DNA from: Myxococcales bacterium
Lineage (GTDB): Bacteria > Myxococcota_A > Polyangia > Polyangiales > Polyangiaceae
Assembly: GCA_025359105.1 (NCBI GenBank)
Contig: JANYHK010000019.1
Span: 1 to 64,000, forward strand
DNA: 64,000 bases
Direction of reading: 5' to 3'
Each line of letters opens with the position of its first letter. Position 1 is the stretch's first letter. Below are positions 1 to 10,514 of the stretch, piece by piece. Position numbers and translations under genes: made by a program. Below the pieces are notes generated by a model that had not been told where the DNA came from, made no database searches, and saw only the letters and a program-made list of their open reading frames with translations.

Positions 1-69
1 TCCCGCACAGCCAAGAGCAGCTCCACCGCCGCCCCGTAAACCCGCAACTTGTGATGAGGCAATGAGTAC

Positions 70-135
70 GTCGTCATCAGGAACCTCCATTCACCTCGCC
101 CCGCCGAAGGCGGGGTGGAGGTTCCTGATGACGAC
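70..135. repeat. Long intergenic hairpin (20-bp perfect arms)
   Basis: Positions 70-89 and 116-135 are exact inverted copies of 20 bp. Between them lies an inner perfect stem, CCCCGCC (99-105) with GGCGGGG (109-115), closed by a GAA loop. The nine unpaired bases 90-98 bulge on one side. No T-run follows, so it is not a standard intrinsic terminator. It lies downstream of the leftward FHA-sigma54 gene and could be a REP-like or mRNA-stabilising element. Confidence 0.75.
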
Positions 136-200
136 GCACCCACGCATCCCCGCAGCGAGGCACCCAGGTGCGCGCGCGCACCCCCGCCCCCCGAGCATCG

Positions 201-237
201 CAAGCCCAAGTGCCAGGCCCCGCCTGGCACGGGCTTG
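201..237. repeat. GC-rich hairpin, 16-bp stem with 2-nt bulge
   Basis: CAAGCCC (201-207) and GTGCCAGGC (210-218) pair with GCCTGGCAC (222-230) and GGGCTTG (231-237), leaving an AA bulge at 208-209 and a CCC loop. It is the second strong hairpin in the 369-bp non-coding region after the leftward activator gene. It may act as a terminator or belong to a dispersed repeat family; without other copies this cannot be decided. Confidence 0.7.
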
Positions 238-244
238 CACCCCC

Positions 245-365
245 CGCCCCGCGACCGCGACCGCGACCGCGACCACGACCGCGACCGCGACCACGACGCT
301 CGACCACGACCGCGACGCTCGACCACGACCGCGCCCTCGACCGTCGACCACGACCGTCGACCACG
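245..365. repeat. Degenerate GACCGC/GACCAC tandem repeat
   Basis: About 120 bp made almost entirely of imperfect hexamers of the type GACCGC, GACCAC and GACGCT, starting directly after the stop codon of the leftward gene. The runs are open in several frames, but the products are pure low-complexity Arg/Asp/Thr strings, so I do not call a gene. The rest of 1-369 holds the two hairpins and nothing else I can recognise. A similar hexamer composition recurs in the obg 3' end near 57360-57450. Confidence 0.75.
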
Positions 366-369
366 CTGG

Positions 370-1749
<1,380 letters not shown>

Positions 1750-1792
1750 CCTGCCTCGCAGTCGTGCGATTTCGCCGGCCCGACGCGCTCCT

Positions 1793-3892
1793 TCAGAACG
1801 CGCCGCGGAACGCGATCGAGGGAGTGTGGAACACGTCGAACGAGCCGAAGTCCGTGCGCAACGGCGCGCCGTTGGGGGCCGCTTCCCGGTGCACGCCCGT
1901 CACGAACACATCGGCGCGGTAGGAGGCGCGGAGATCCAGTCGCAACCGCCAGCCGCGCGGCAGGATTCGCCAGCGGAGCCCGCCCGTCAGCGAGCCATTG
2001 AACACCCACGACAGCTCGCGCACGTGATCGTGGTTCTGATCGAGCGCCGCGTCGGGCGACGTCGGCGTGATGCCCGGCTGCAGGAAGTAGAACGCGACCG
2101 GCCCGCCGCCCCCGGCGAGCCCGACGTCGAGGAACGGCGAAAACCGCGGCGCCTCGCCTACACCGAAGCGCGCGCTCACGCTCGCCATGTAGTACTTCGA
2201 GTCGACCACCTGCGGCGGGCTCTCGCGGTTGAACGTGTAGTGCTGCTCGCCGGCGACGGTCGAGGTGTCCTTCAGCTCGTAGACGATGCGCGGCAGCTTG
2301 TAGTCGATGTAGCGCCCACCGACGACGAGCTCCTCCATGAAGGAGCGGAGGTTGTCGTCGTTCAGCGCCCACAGGATGTCGTAGCCGACGTCGATCTGCG
2401 AGTACTTGAGCTGCAGCGGCGCCGTCGCGACGACGTTGTCCACGTTCGTCGCTTGCACCTGGCGCAGCTTGCCGTTGGTGAAGGTCGCCAGCTTCACGCT
2501 CGAGCGGATGCCTAGGATGCCGATGCCGGCGTCGATGACGTCGCTCGCGATCCCCTTGATGCCGAGCGCGTCGGTGAGCGAGCTCGACTCCACCTTGCCG
2601 CCCGACGACCACACGCGGTCCGTCGCGTAGCCGAAGCCGAGGTTGGCGACGCCGGGCATCCGGATCCAGTCGAGCACGACGTCGAGCCGCGCCGACGCGA
2701 GGAGGATGGGATCGATGCGGTAGTCGAGCTTGAACGCTCGGCCGCGGTAGTCGTACGACACCTTGGCGTCGCCGGAGCGGTCGGAGGTGCCGATCGAGCT
2801 GTAGATGAACGCGTCGGCGCCGGCGTGCACGTCGATGCGGAACGAGTCGAGCGTCACGCCGACGATCTGATCGACGACGCTCTCGGTCAGCGCGAAGCCG
2901 GGGCTGTCGTCGACCGAGGTCTTGAGGGCCTTAGCGAGGGCGCCGGTCATCGTCTCGAGCACCTCGGCCTGCCGGTTCATCGACTCCTTGATCCCGGCGA
3001 TGTACTGGGGCAGCTGGTAGACCTGCCGGCCGATCTTCAGGTTCGGCTTGTTCGTGAGATCCGCCGGAGCGGTGGGGAGCGCGCGGATGGTCTGGATCGC
3101 GATGATCGGCATCAACGCGAGCGCCTCCAGCTCGATGCGGAAGCAGACGGACAGCGCGAAGAAGCCGTCGCGCGCGATCTGCTCCTTGTCCCCCTTCGTG
3201 AGCTCCTGATCGCTCGCGAGGTTCTCGGCGTCGAGGCGCACGTGCTCCTTCGCGGCGTTGACGGCGGCGGCCTGCGCGGCGACGTTGCCGCGGGCGCGAT
3301 CGAGCTCGGGCTGCCGTGCCTTCTGGTCCCGCTCGCTCGCGCCGAGGAGCTCGCGCGAGATGCGATGCTCGTTCTCGTGCGCATCGGCGAGCTTCTGCGT
3401 CGCGTCGCGGTACGAGAGCCAGTGCGCTTTCACCTGCGACGTCCGCGGGTTCAGCCCGGCGACGGCGTCGAGGAGCGACGGGTACTTCCCTTTCTCGGGC
3501 GGCGGGCCGTAGTCACGGAAGGTGTCCTGGATGTGATCTCGGTACACCTTCAGGATCGGGACCTCGTGCTCGCCGCTGCCGTTGTACGGGTACTTCTCGT
3601 GAAGCTCCTCCTTGATCTTCTTGGCGTCGGAGTTGCTCAGGGGGAGCCGCTTCACCCACAGATCGTTGGGCGTGTAGCTCGTTCCCGTGAGGATCCTGTC
3701 GACCAGCTGCAGAGTGACGGCGATGTCCTCGACGCGATCGATCGAGACCTTGATGCTCGGGTCCTCGTGCGCGTAGGCACGGAACGCGCGGACGTTCTGC
3801 GTCGCGCCGCCGCAGCCGAGGGGCAGCGCGGCCAGCGCAAGGGGCGCGATCAGCGCGAACGCCCGCGACAACGAGGTTCGGGAGGGACCCAT
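1793..3892 (-). CDS. Large outer-membrane lipoprotein, unknown function
   Basis: About 699 residues from the ATG at 3892. The upstream in-frame extension is rejected because the signal peptide begins here, ending in a lipobox (LPLGC). The middle third is charged and helical (about residues 150-260), probably coiled coil. The last 250 residues alternate polar and aromatic positions and end in Arg-Gly-Ala-Phe; a terminal Phe is typical of outer-membrane beta strands. A lipid-anchored helical domain followed by a barrel-like C-terminus is my reading. It lies 43 bp upstream of the leftward activator gene, so co-transcription is possible. I recognise no named family. Confidence 0.8.
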   Translation of the reverse strand: MGPSRTSLSRAFALIAPLALAALPLGCGGATQNVRAFRAYAHEDPSIKVSIDRVEDIAVTLQLVDRILTGTSYTPNDLWVKRLPLSNSDAKKIKEELHEKYPYNGSGEHEVPILKVYRDHIQDTFRDYGPPPEKGKYPSLLDAVAGLNPRTSQVKAHWLSYRDATQKLADAHENEHRISRELLGASERDQKARQPELDRARGNVAAQAAAVNAAKEHVRLDAENLASDQELTKGDKEQIARDGFFALSVCFRIELEALALMPIIAIQTIRALPTAPADLTNKPNLKIGRQVYQLPQYIAGIKESMNRQAEVLETMTGALAKALKTSVDDSPGFALTESVVDQIVGVTLDSFRIDVHAGADAFIYSSIGTSDRSGDAKVSYDYRGRAFKLDYRIDPILLASARLDVVLDWIRMPGVANLGFGYATDRVWSSGGKVESSSLTDALGIKGIASDVIDAGIGILGIRSSVKLATFTNGKLRQVQATNVDNVVATAPLQLKYSQIDVGYDILWALNDDNLRSFMEELVVGGRYIDYKLPRIVYELKDTSTVAGEQHYTFNRESPPQVVDSKYYMASVSARFGVGEAPRFSPFLDVGLAGGGGPVAFYFLQPGITPTSPDAALDQNHDHVRELSWVFNGSLTGGLRWRILPRGWRLRLDLRASYRADVFVTGVHREAAPNGAPLRTDFGSFDVFHTPSIAFRGAF

Positions 3893-3968
3893 GCGACGTC
3901 GAGCGTACGACGAGCGGCGCCTGTCCCACATTCAAATACGCCGGGTTCGGCCGAAAAATGGCCTTACG

Positions 3969-4325
3969 ATGCGCCCCATGGGCTGCCTCTTCTGCAAGAT
4001 CGTCGCGCGCGAGATCCCCTCCCAGATCGTCTTCGAGAACGATCACGTCCTGTCCTTCAAGGACATCAACCCGCAGGCGCCGACGCACGCGCTCGTCATC
4101 CCCAAGAGGCACCTGACCGGCATCTTCGACGCCACCGACGCGGACGCGGACAGGCAGATGCTGGGCGAGTTGCTCACCGCCGGCCGCCAGGTGGCCGCCC
4201 AGCTGGGGCTGGACGCGAAGGGCTACCGCCTCGTGATCAATCAGGGGCAAGACGGAGGGCAGAGCGTGCATCACCTGCATCTCCACGTGATGGGCGGTCG
4301 CCCGATGGGGTGGCCGCCGGGCTGA
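3969..4325 (+). CDS. HIT-family (HINT-like) nucleotide hydrolase
   Basis: A 118-residue histidine-triad protein. The catalytic motif HHLHLH is at residues 101-106, and the N-terminus carries the CLFCKIVAREIPS block typical of HINT proteins, whose two cysteines often bind zinc. Family members hydrolyse AMP-N-linked substrates such as adenosine phosphoramidates. ATG 3969 is chosen, with ATG 3978 as the alternative; the longer frame back to 3891 adds a basic, non-conserved extension. It is divergent from the outer-membrane lipoprotein gene. Confidence 0.92.
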   Translation: MRPMGCLFCKIVAREIPSQIVFENDHVLSFKDINPQAPTHALVIPKRHLTGIFDATDADADRQMLGELLTAGRQVAAQLGLDAKGYRLVINQGQDGGQSVHHLHLHVMGGRPMGWPPG

Positions 4326-4425
4326 GGCTGTCCGTGCCGGGCGCCAGCCGTGGCCCGTGCTCGGCGTGCCTTTACAGGGCGTCCCTTTTCAAGGAGCCTC
4401 TCCGCTTCACGAAAGGGAGAACCGT

Positions 4426-5037
4426 ATGAAGCTCTATCAGAACAAGCTCTCGCCGAACGCGAAGCGTGTCCGCGTTTGCGCGGGCGAGCTCGGCATCACG
4501 CTCAACGTCATCGAGCTCGACTTCACCAAGGGTGAGCACAAGAAGCCCGAGTACCTCGCGAAGAACCCGATGGGAAAGGTGCCGACGCTCGAGGACGACG
4601 ACGGCGTGATCATGTGGGAGTCGCCGGCGATCCTGACGTACCTCGCCGGAAAAAACCCGCAGTCGAGCTTGCTCCCGACCGACGTCAAGGGTCGCGCCGA
4701 CGCGCTCCGCTGGATGTTCTGGAACACCGCGCACTTCGAGCCGGCGGTCTACGGCCTCGCGATGGAGAAGCTCTTCAAGCCGATGATGGGCGCCGAGCCG
4801 GACGAGACGCGCATCGCAGCCTGCACCAAGGACCTCGAGCGCTATGCGCCGATCCTGAACGCGCACCTCGCGAACAAGACGTGGACCCTGGGCGACGCGT
4901 TCTCCGTCGCGGACATCTCGGTGGGCGTCGTCGCGGAGCTCCTGCTCCCCCTGCAGGTGGATCTGTCGAAGATGCCGAACCTGAAGGCGTGGCTGGGTCG
5001 CCTGACCGAGCGCGCAGCCTGGAAGGCGGCGGGCTGA
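4426..5037 (+). CDS. Glutathione S-transferase family protein
   Basis: A 203-residue cytosolic GST-fold protein. Residues 1-80 are the thioredoxin-like domain with the Ser-Pro start of the active-site helix (LSPNAKRVRV), cis-Pro loop GKVPTLE and glutathione-contacting WESPAI. The remainder is the all-helical C-terminal domain with the conserved capping segment FSVADISVG. A purine-rich ribosome-binding site (4412-4418) precedes the ATG at 4426; the longer frame to 4357 lacks one. Its substrate is unknown. Confidence 0.92.
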   Translation: MKLYQNKLSPNAKRVRVCAGELGITLNVIELDFTKGEHKKPEYLAKNPMGKVPTLEDDDGVIMWESPAILTYLAGKNPQSSLLPTDVKGRADALRWMFWNTAHFEPAVYGLAMEKLFKPMMGAEPDETRIAACTKDLERYAPILNAHLANKTWTLGDAFSVADISVGVVAELLLPLQVDLSKMPNLKAWLGRLTERAAWKAAG

Positions 5038-5063
5038 GAGGCGGTCTCTCCTGACGCGAGCGC

Positions 5064-5588
5064 CTACGAGCCGCCGAGCTCGCGGGCGATCGCGTCGAGG
5101 AGGGCGCGCTCGGCCGCGCTCGGCGGAGGGGCGGCGGGCGCGGTGAACGGCGCGGCCTCGGGGCGCGCTACGCCGAGCGGGTGAACGCGCAGGTGTGCGC
5201 GCGTGATCGTCCCGAAGCGGCCACGCGCGCCGAAGAAGAGGGCGACCAGATCGGGGCCGACCGCGCGGCGCGGCCCCGGTCGCACGCGGAGCTCGTGACC
5301 GTTCGGCAGCCGCGCGTCGAGGCCGGAGAGGACGTGGTCCACCGGATCGCGGAACGGATCGCGCGTGCCGGGGGCTCCGTCGGCGAGCCAGTCGGAGACG
5401 CGCGCGTCGCGTGGAGCGTCGGGGCCAAGATCGAGCCCGAGACCCGCCGCCGCGAGCGCGGCCTCGACCTCCGCCAGCGTGAGCGCTGCGTCGATCTCCG
5501 CGACGAGGCTGGTCCGGTCGACGTGGACGACGGGGGCTCCGAGGCGGCTTCCCCCGCCCGTGCCCTCGCGGGTTCCGAAGCGGCTCAT
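5064..5588 (-). CDS. Half FAD-binding (PCMH-like) domain protein
   Basis: A 174-residue protein whose ATG overlaps the stop of the upstream flavoprotein (ATGA at 5585-5588), so the two are probably translationally coupled. Residues about 85-140 resemble the second half of the vanillyl-alcohol-oxidase-type FAD domain: a Pro-Asn-Gly segment, then GRFGTITRAHLRVHPLG, matching the pattern that ends that domain in the upstream protein. The first half and the cap domain are missing. It may be an accessory or electron-transfer subunit, or a remnant of a duplicated flavoenzyme. The family assignment is moderate and the function unknown. Confidence 0.75.
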   Translation of the reverse strand: MSRFGTREGTGGGSRLGAPVVHVDRTSLVAEIDAALTLAEVEAALAAAGLGLDLGPDAPRDARVSDWLADGAPGTRDPFRDPVDHVLSGLDARLPNGHELRVRPGPRRAVGPDLVALFFGARGRFGTITRAHLRVHPLGVARPEAAPFTAPAAPPPSAAERALLDAIARELGGS

Positions 5589-7168
5589 GCGCGCACCGCC
5601 CGTGGATGGATGTCGTCCGCGTAGGGCTCGGGGCTCGGTGAGGGGGCGAGGTTGCCGGGGTTGAGGATGCCGTTCGGATCGAACGCGCGTTGCAGCGCGC
5701 GCACGACGCCCACGCCTTCTCCGAGCTCGGCGCCGAGGCGCGGCGCCTTGGAGCGGCCGACCCCGTGGTGGTGCGAGAGGGTGCCTCCGGCGGCGATCGC
5801 CGCGTCCAGCGCGGCTGGCCACGCGCGATCGTAGGTCTCCGCGCAGCCCTGATCCCACGAGGTCCCAGGCGCGCGCGCGCCCGCGGCGCTGCCCGCGAAC
5901 GAAAAGTAGATGCAGCAGCCGTCGGGGTACGCGTGACTGAAGTGGGCCATGACGAAGACGTGCTTGCCGAGCGCGTGACGAACGCCGTCGTACAGGGCGC
6001 CGAGCTTCGACCACGGAGCCGCCACCTCCATCGTGTCGGCCCACCCGCCGGCGGCGAACACCGGCGCCTGGCGGTAGCTCACCGAGTAGCGGTGAAGAAG
6101 CCATTTGCGTGCGGCGCCCTCTCCCTCGTACGTGCCCTTCATTCGCTCGAGGATGCGCCGCGCCTCCTCTACATCGTGCGACGGCGCGTCGCCGCTGCCC
6201 TCGAAGATGAGCACGAGCAACGCGCCGCCGAGGAGCGGCGAGGAACGGTCGACGAGCTCGTTCAGGATGCGCGGTCGGCGGAGCAGCGCGCGCAAGGCCG
6301 AAGGGCCCATCCCCGGCGCGGCCTGCGCCTGCTTCTCACCGCGCGCCTTCTTGACGCTGCCCTGCCGCGCCAGCATCGCGTCGAACGGATCGTAGAGGCG
6401 CGAGACGGCGGGGCGGAGACCCGCCTGGAAGAGCGCGCGCATCCCTTCCCAGCCTTGCTCCGTCGTCGGGAACGACCAGGCCCCGAAGCCGCGCGCCGTC
6501 GGCGCCGGGTGGAGGCGCAGGGTGGCGCTCGTGACGATCGCGAGCGTGCCCTCGCTGCCGATGACGAGCGGCACCATGCTCTGGCCGTTCGTGCGATGGG
6601 GCAGGCTCACGACGTCCCCCTTGCCGGTGACGCACTCGAGCGCGACGACCATGTCCTCGATCTTGCCGTAGCGCCCCGAGCACTGGCCGGCGCTGCGCGC
6701 CGCGACCCACCCGCCGACGGTGCTGCACAAGATCGAGGAGGGGAAGTGCCCGAGCGTGAGCCCTTCGCGCCCGAGCTTCTCCTCGAGCGGCACGCCCATG
6801 TGCCCGGCTTCGACCTCGAGGAGCGGCGCCGCGGGATCGAACCGACGCCACCGCGCCATCCGTTTGAGATCCACGACGAGCACGTCGGATCGCGGCAGTA
6901 TCCCCGCGCACACGCCGCTGCCAGCGCCGAACGGGACGAGCGCGGTGCCCGACTCGTTCGCCCAGCGCACGATGCGCGCGACCTCTTCCGTGGACTCCGG
7001 CCACACGATCGCGCCCGGGCGGTGCGCGGCGACGTTGCCTGCGCGCACGGCGAGGTGGTGGCGCGGCCAGAGATCGCGCGCGTAGGCGACGCGGTCGGCC
7101 GCGTCGTCGCTCACGCGGAGACCCGGGAGCGCCTGGCTCACGTCCCGTCCGTGAAGCTCGCGGGTCAT
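5585..7168 (-). CDS. FAD-linked oxidase, alkylglycerone-phosphate synthase-like
   Basis: A 527-residue flavoprotein of the FAD_binding_4 / FAD-oxidase_C type. The PCMH nucleotide-binding part carries VPFGAGSGV and the segment STVGGWVAARSAGQ followed by RYGKIEDMVV, which is characteristic of alkyl-dihydroxyacetonephosphate synthases. The C-terminus has the HHHG active-site motif and FDPNGILNPGNL. AGPS enzymes exchange the acyl chain of acyl-DHAP for a fatty alcohol, making ether lipids, which are known in myxobacterial development. The start is ATG 7168; the frame extends much further upstream but only as antisense of the next gene. A generic FAD-linked oxidase remains possible. Confidence 0.9.
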   Translation of the reverse strand: MTRELHGRDVSQALPGLRVSDDAADRVAYARDLWPRHHLAVRAGNVAAHRPGAIVWPESTEEVARIVRWANESGTALVPFGAGSGVCAGILPRSDVLVVDLKRMARWRRFDPAAPLLEVEAGHMGVPLEEKLGREGLTLGHFPSSILCSTVGGWVAARSAGQCSGRYGKIEDMVVALECVTGKGDVVSLPHRTNGQSMVPLVIGSEGTLAIVTSATLRLHPAPTARGFGAWSFPTTEQGWEGMRALFQAGLRPAVSRLYDPFDAMLARQGSVKKARGEKQAQAAPGMGPSALRALLRRPRILNELVDRSSPLLGGALLVLIFEGSGDAPSHDVEEARRILERMKGTYEGEGAARKWLLHRYSVSYRQAPVFAAGGWADTMEVAAPWSKLGALYDGVRHALGKHVFVMAHFSHAYPDGCCIYFSFAGSAAGARAPGTSWDQGCAETYDRAWPAALDAAIAAGGTLSHHHGVGRSKAPRLGAELGEGVGVVRALQRAFDPNGILNPGNLAPSPSPEPYADDIHPRAVRA

Positions 7169-7228
7169 GGCCGCCGAGCGTACATCAGCTTGCGCTCGGC
7201 GGCCCGACGCCGTAACCCTTCCTGTCCG

Positions 7229-9175
7229 ATGCCCTCCGTTCGCCCCGAAAAACCGCTGCTCGAAGCCATTCGCCAGGGCGTCCTGGTCGTCGACGGCGCC
7301 ATGGGGACACAGCTCTACGAGCGCGGCGTTCTCTACAGCGTCTGCTTCGAGGAGCTCAACGTCACGCGCCCCGAGCTCGTTCAACGCGTCCACGAGGACT
7401 ACCTCCGCGCCGGCGCGCAGGCGATCGAGACGAACACATTCGGCGCGCATGCCATGCGCCTCGAGAAGCACGGCCTCGCGTCGCGCATCCGCGAGATCAA
7501 CCTCGCCGCGGTGCAGATCGCGCGAAAGGCCGCGGCGCAGCAGGCCAATGGGCGGGCCTACGTCATCGGTGCGGTCGGACCGAGCGGGTACTTCCTCGGT
7601 GAGGCGAGCCCCGAGGACCTGACGAAGGTCAAGTCGGCGATGCTCGAGCAGGCGCTCGCGCTCATGGAAGGAGAGGTCGACGCGCTCGTCATCGAGACGG
7701 TGCGCCAGACGGGCGAGCTTCGCGTGGGCGTCGAGGCCCTCGCCGTCGCCGCGGCCGGGCGGGTCCCGGTCATCGCGTCGGTGTCGCTCGACGAGCACGG
7801 CCTCATGGCCGACGGAACGTCGGCCCTCGAGATCGCCCGCCTCGCCAAGGAGTGGGGCGCGTCGATCGTCGGCGTGAACTGCTCGGACGGTCCGATGGGC
7901 GTCTTGACCGCCATAGAGCAGATGGCCCCCGCCGGCCTGCCGCTCTACGCCGTCCCCAACGCCGGCCTGCCGCGTCGCGTGGACGATCGCATGGTCTACA
8001 TCTCGACGCCCGAGTACTTCGGCATCTATGCGCGGCGCATGTTCAAGCTCGGTGTGCGGATGGTCGGCGGTTGCTGCGGCACGACCCCGGAGCATATCAA
8101 GCGCATCGCGGCAGCCGCGCGCATGGCCGGCGCCGCGATCGACAAGGAGGAGGGCGAGGGCTCGTGGTCGGCGATCGAAGCGCGCCCCGAGGGCGCGTGG
8201 AGTGCGTCGCCCGTCGACGGGCAGACGGGCGCCCGCCCTCTGCCGCGCGCGAGCAAGAGCGGCTTCGCCGCCAAGCTCGGTCGAGACTTCCTCGTCTCCG
8301 TCGAGGTGAATCCCCCTGTTGGCCTCGATCCGACGCGCGCCATTGCGGCCGCCAAGATGCTGAAGGCCGGCGGCGTCCACGTCATCAACATCGCCGATGG
8401 CGCGCGCGCACAGGCGCGCATGAGCAACATCGCGATGGCGGTGCGCATCCAGCGCGAGGCGGAGATGGAGACGATCCTCCACGTCTGCGGGCGCGACAGA
8501 AACCTCCTCGGCACGCTGTCGCATCTGCTGGGCGCGCACGATCTCGGGCTCCGGAACCTCGTCATCATCACCGGCGATCCCCCGAAGATGGGCGACTTCC
8601 CCGACGCGTCGGCCGTCTACGATCTCGACTCGATCGGCATCCTGAAGCTCGCCTATCGCCTGAACCACGGCGTCGATCCCGGCGGCAAGCCGCTCGGCGG
8701 CGTCACGAGCTTCCTCCTCGCGACCGGCGCCGAACCGGCCGCCTTGAACTACGCGCGCGAGCTCGAACGACTCGGCCACAAGAAGTCCGCGGGCGCCGAG
8801 CTCATCATGACGCAGCCGGTCTACGATCCGGTGGTCCTCGAGAAGTTCTTGACCGACATCGAGCCGCTCGGCTTGCCCGTGCTCGTGGGGCTGCTCCCGC
8901 TCGCCAGCTTCCGCAACGCGGAGTTCTTGCACAACGAGGTGCCCGGCATGCAGGTGCCCCAGGCCGTACGTGATCGCATGAAGAAGGCGGGCACCGGCGC
9001 GCCCGCGCGCAAGGAAGGTGTCGCGATCGCGCGCGAGATGCTCGAAGCTGTGCGCGGTCGGGTGGCAGGCGCGTACGTCATGCCTCCACTCGAGCGCTAC
9101 GAGCTGGCGCTGGAGGTGGTGGACGGGTTCCTGGGACCCGTCTCGCCGGAGGTGGCCGCGAGGTTCGGCGGGTGA
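7229..9175 (+). CDS. Bifunctional homocysteine S-methyltransferase / 5,10-methylenetetrahydrofolate reductase
   Basis: A 648-residue two-domain one-carbon enzyme of the YitJ type. Residues 1-310 form the homocysteine methyltransferase barrel with VVDGAMGTQL near the N-terminus and zinc-binding cysteines in VNCSDG and VGGCCGTTPEHI. From about residue 345 the MTHFR domain follows, with NLVIITGDPPKMGDFP and the family block AELIMTQPVYDP. The fusion would reduce methylene-THF and pass the methyl group towards methionine. ATG 7229 lies 60 bp from the divergent flavoprotein start. The 3' end overlaps the next gene by GTGA. No SAM riboswitch is evident in the short leader. Confidence 0.93.
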   Translation: MPSVRPEKPLLEAIRQGVLVVDGAMGTQLYERGVLYSVCFEELNVTRPELVQRVHEDYLRAGAQAIETNTFGAHAMRLEKHGLASRIREINLAAVQIARKAAAQQANGRAYVIGAVGPSGYFLGEASPEDLTKVKSAMLEQALALMEGEVDALVIETVRQTGELRVGVEALAVAAAGRVPVIASVSLDEHGLMADGTSALEIARLAKEWGASIVGVNCSDGPMGVLTAIEQMAPAGLPLYAVPNAGLPRRVDDRMVYISTPEYFGIYARRMFKLGVRMVGGCCGTTPEHIKRIAAAARMAGAAIDKEEGEGSWSAIEARPEGAWSASPVDGQTGARPLPRASKSGFAAKLGRDFLVSVEVNPPVGLDPTRAIAAAKMLKAGGVHVINIADGARAQARMSNIAMAVRIQREAEMETILHVCGRDRNLLGTLSHLLGAHDLGLRNLVIITGDPPKMGDFPDASAVYDLDSIGILKLAYRLNHGVDPGGKPLGGVTSFLLATGAEPAALNYARELERLGHKKSAGAELIMTQPVYDPVVLEKFLTDIEPLGLPVLVGLLPLASFRNAEFLHNEVPGMQVPQAVRDRMKKAGTGAPARKEGVAIAREMLEAVRGRVAGAYVMPPLERYELALEVVDGFLGPVSPEVAARFGG

Positions 9176-10440
9176 AGCTCGACGAGGGGCACCGCAACCG
9201 CAGGCTCATCACGCGCGCAGTCCTGCTCGCGCTCGCGCTCGTCGTGTTCGCGATCCGGATGATCGACTGGACGCCCCGACGAAGCGGGGTCGACGCGCCG
9301 GCGCCTCTCGTCGACGCATCGCCGTCGGAGGACGCCGGCGACGACGCGAATGCCCCATTGGCGGCACGCTGCGGCGATCGCGAGGGCCTGCCGCTTCCGC
9401 CCGGCGCGTACGAGATGGGCGACGCGCTTTTGACCAAGGACCGCCTGTTCGTCGGCGTCGCGCACGACCTGGGCGGCAAGCACGTCGGCGCGCTCGTCAC
9501 GCTCTCGCGCGACGGCGACACGCTCTCCTCCCCGAAGCTCGACGACAGCGACGAGCTCCCCGCCGACGCGCCGCCGCCCAAGGCGATTCTCCTCGGCGGC
9601 AAGCCGGTGCTCGCGATGTACGTCCAGCAGAAGGGTGCGCGCACGCTCGCGATCGACGTAGCCCGCATTCCGCAGCAGAGCGACGGGTCGTTCGCGTTCG
9701 ACGTCGCGACCACGCCCGAGGGGCGCGGTCTCGTCGCGTGGGACGAGGACGCCGCGGGCGCGCCGCGCGGCGTCGTGAAGGTCGTGACGCTTCCGCTCAC
9801 GGCGGGCGCCGAGGGGCGCGTCGTATCGCCCGACTCCAGCGACGCCGACGCTCCGCGTGTGGCGGCTCGCCCGGGCGGCTACTGGATCGCGTGGCTCGCC
9901 CGCAAGCCGGAGCCCGAGCGCGACGCGGCGCCCGAGCTCGAAGGCCCCGGCGAGAAGCGCCACACCACGTGGCTGGAGGTCGCGCAGCTCGATCCCAATG
10001 GACAGCTGGTCGGCGCGCCCGCGCGCATCGCGAAGGCGGGCTCTCGCGTCGAGTCGTTCGACATGCTCGCGCACGACGACACGCTGGACGTCCTCGTGAA
10101 AGACGACGAGCAGCCCGCCGACGACGAGGGCTCGCGCCTCGTCCTCGTGACGCTCCGCGGCGCAGAGACCCTCGTGCGCGTCATCGTCCCGCGCGGCGTG
10201 GGTCGCGGCGTCCCCGATCTGCTCGGCGCGCGCGCCGTCTTTTCGGACCTCACGGACCACGCCCAGCTCGTGCCGATCGCGCCCGGGGGGCGGCCGAGCC
10301 TCGAGCACGACCTCGCCAATGCGCGCCCCCTGGCCGCCCTGGGGGACCGTGTGGTGGCCGGATTTCCAAAAGATTCCGTCGCGCCGCTCGGCGTTTTGCG
10401 CTGTTTCGAAGCCCCGCGGCCACTATCGCGGAAGCAATGA
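9172..10440 (+). CDS. Signal-anchored hypothetical protein, beta-rich
   Basis: A 422-residue protein starting at GTG 9172, overlapping the preceding stop by 4 bp. One N-terminal hydrophobic segment (about residues 15-30) acts as a signal anchor, followed by an Asp/Ala linker. The exported body has repeated short hydrophobic strands with Asp/Gly turns (for example RLFVGVAHDLGGKHVGALV) that suggest a beta-propeller-like fold. No catalytic motif is visible. Coupling to a folate/methionine enzyme is probably positional rather than functional. I do not recognise the family. Confidence 0.8.
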   Translation: MKLDEGHRNRRLITRAVLLALALVVFAIRMIDWTPRRSGVDAPAPLVDASPSEDAGDDANAPLAARCGDREGLPLPPGAYEMGDALLTKDRLFVGVAHDLGGKHVGALVTLSRDGDTLSSPKLDDSDELPADAPPPKAILLGGKPVLAMYVQQKGARTLAIDVARIPQQSDGSFAFDVATTPEGRGLVAWDEDAAGAPRGVVKVVTLPLTAGAEGRVVSPDSSDADAPRVAARPGGYWIAWLARKPEPERDAAPELEGPGEKRHTTWLEVAQLDPNGQLVGAPARIAKAGSRVESFDMLAHDDTLDVLVKDDEQPADDEGSRLVLVTLRGAETLVRVIVPRGVGRGVPDLLGARAVFSDLTDHAQLVPIAPGGRPSLEHDLANARPLAALGDRVVAGFPKDSVAPLGVLRCFEAPRPLSRKQ

Positions 10441-10514
10441 TCGGGCCCCTCTTCCTTCCCCGCCGCGGTTGGACTACGTTTTCGCACGTGCCCTCGCGAT
10501 CAAGGAACGTACCC

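Noticed and set aside
224-239. Sigma54-like promoter TGGCACGGGCTTGCA
   Set aside because: GG and GC are separated by nine bases, not ten, and the element is an arm of a hairpin.
7169-7228. SAM or cobalamin riboswitch before the methionine enzyme
   Set aside because: Only 60 bp lie between divergent starts, and no conserved riboswitch core is present.
5690-7228. N-terminal extension of the homocysteine methyltransferase frame
   Set aside because: It is antisense to the flavoprotein and lacks any family match; ATG 7229 gives the standard length.
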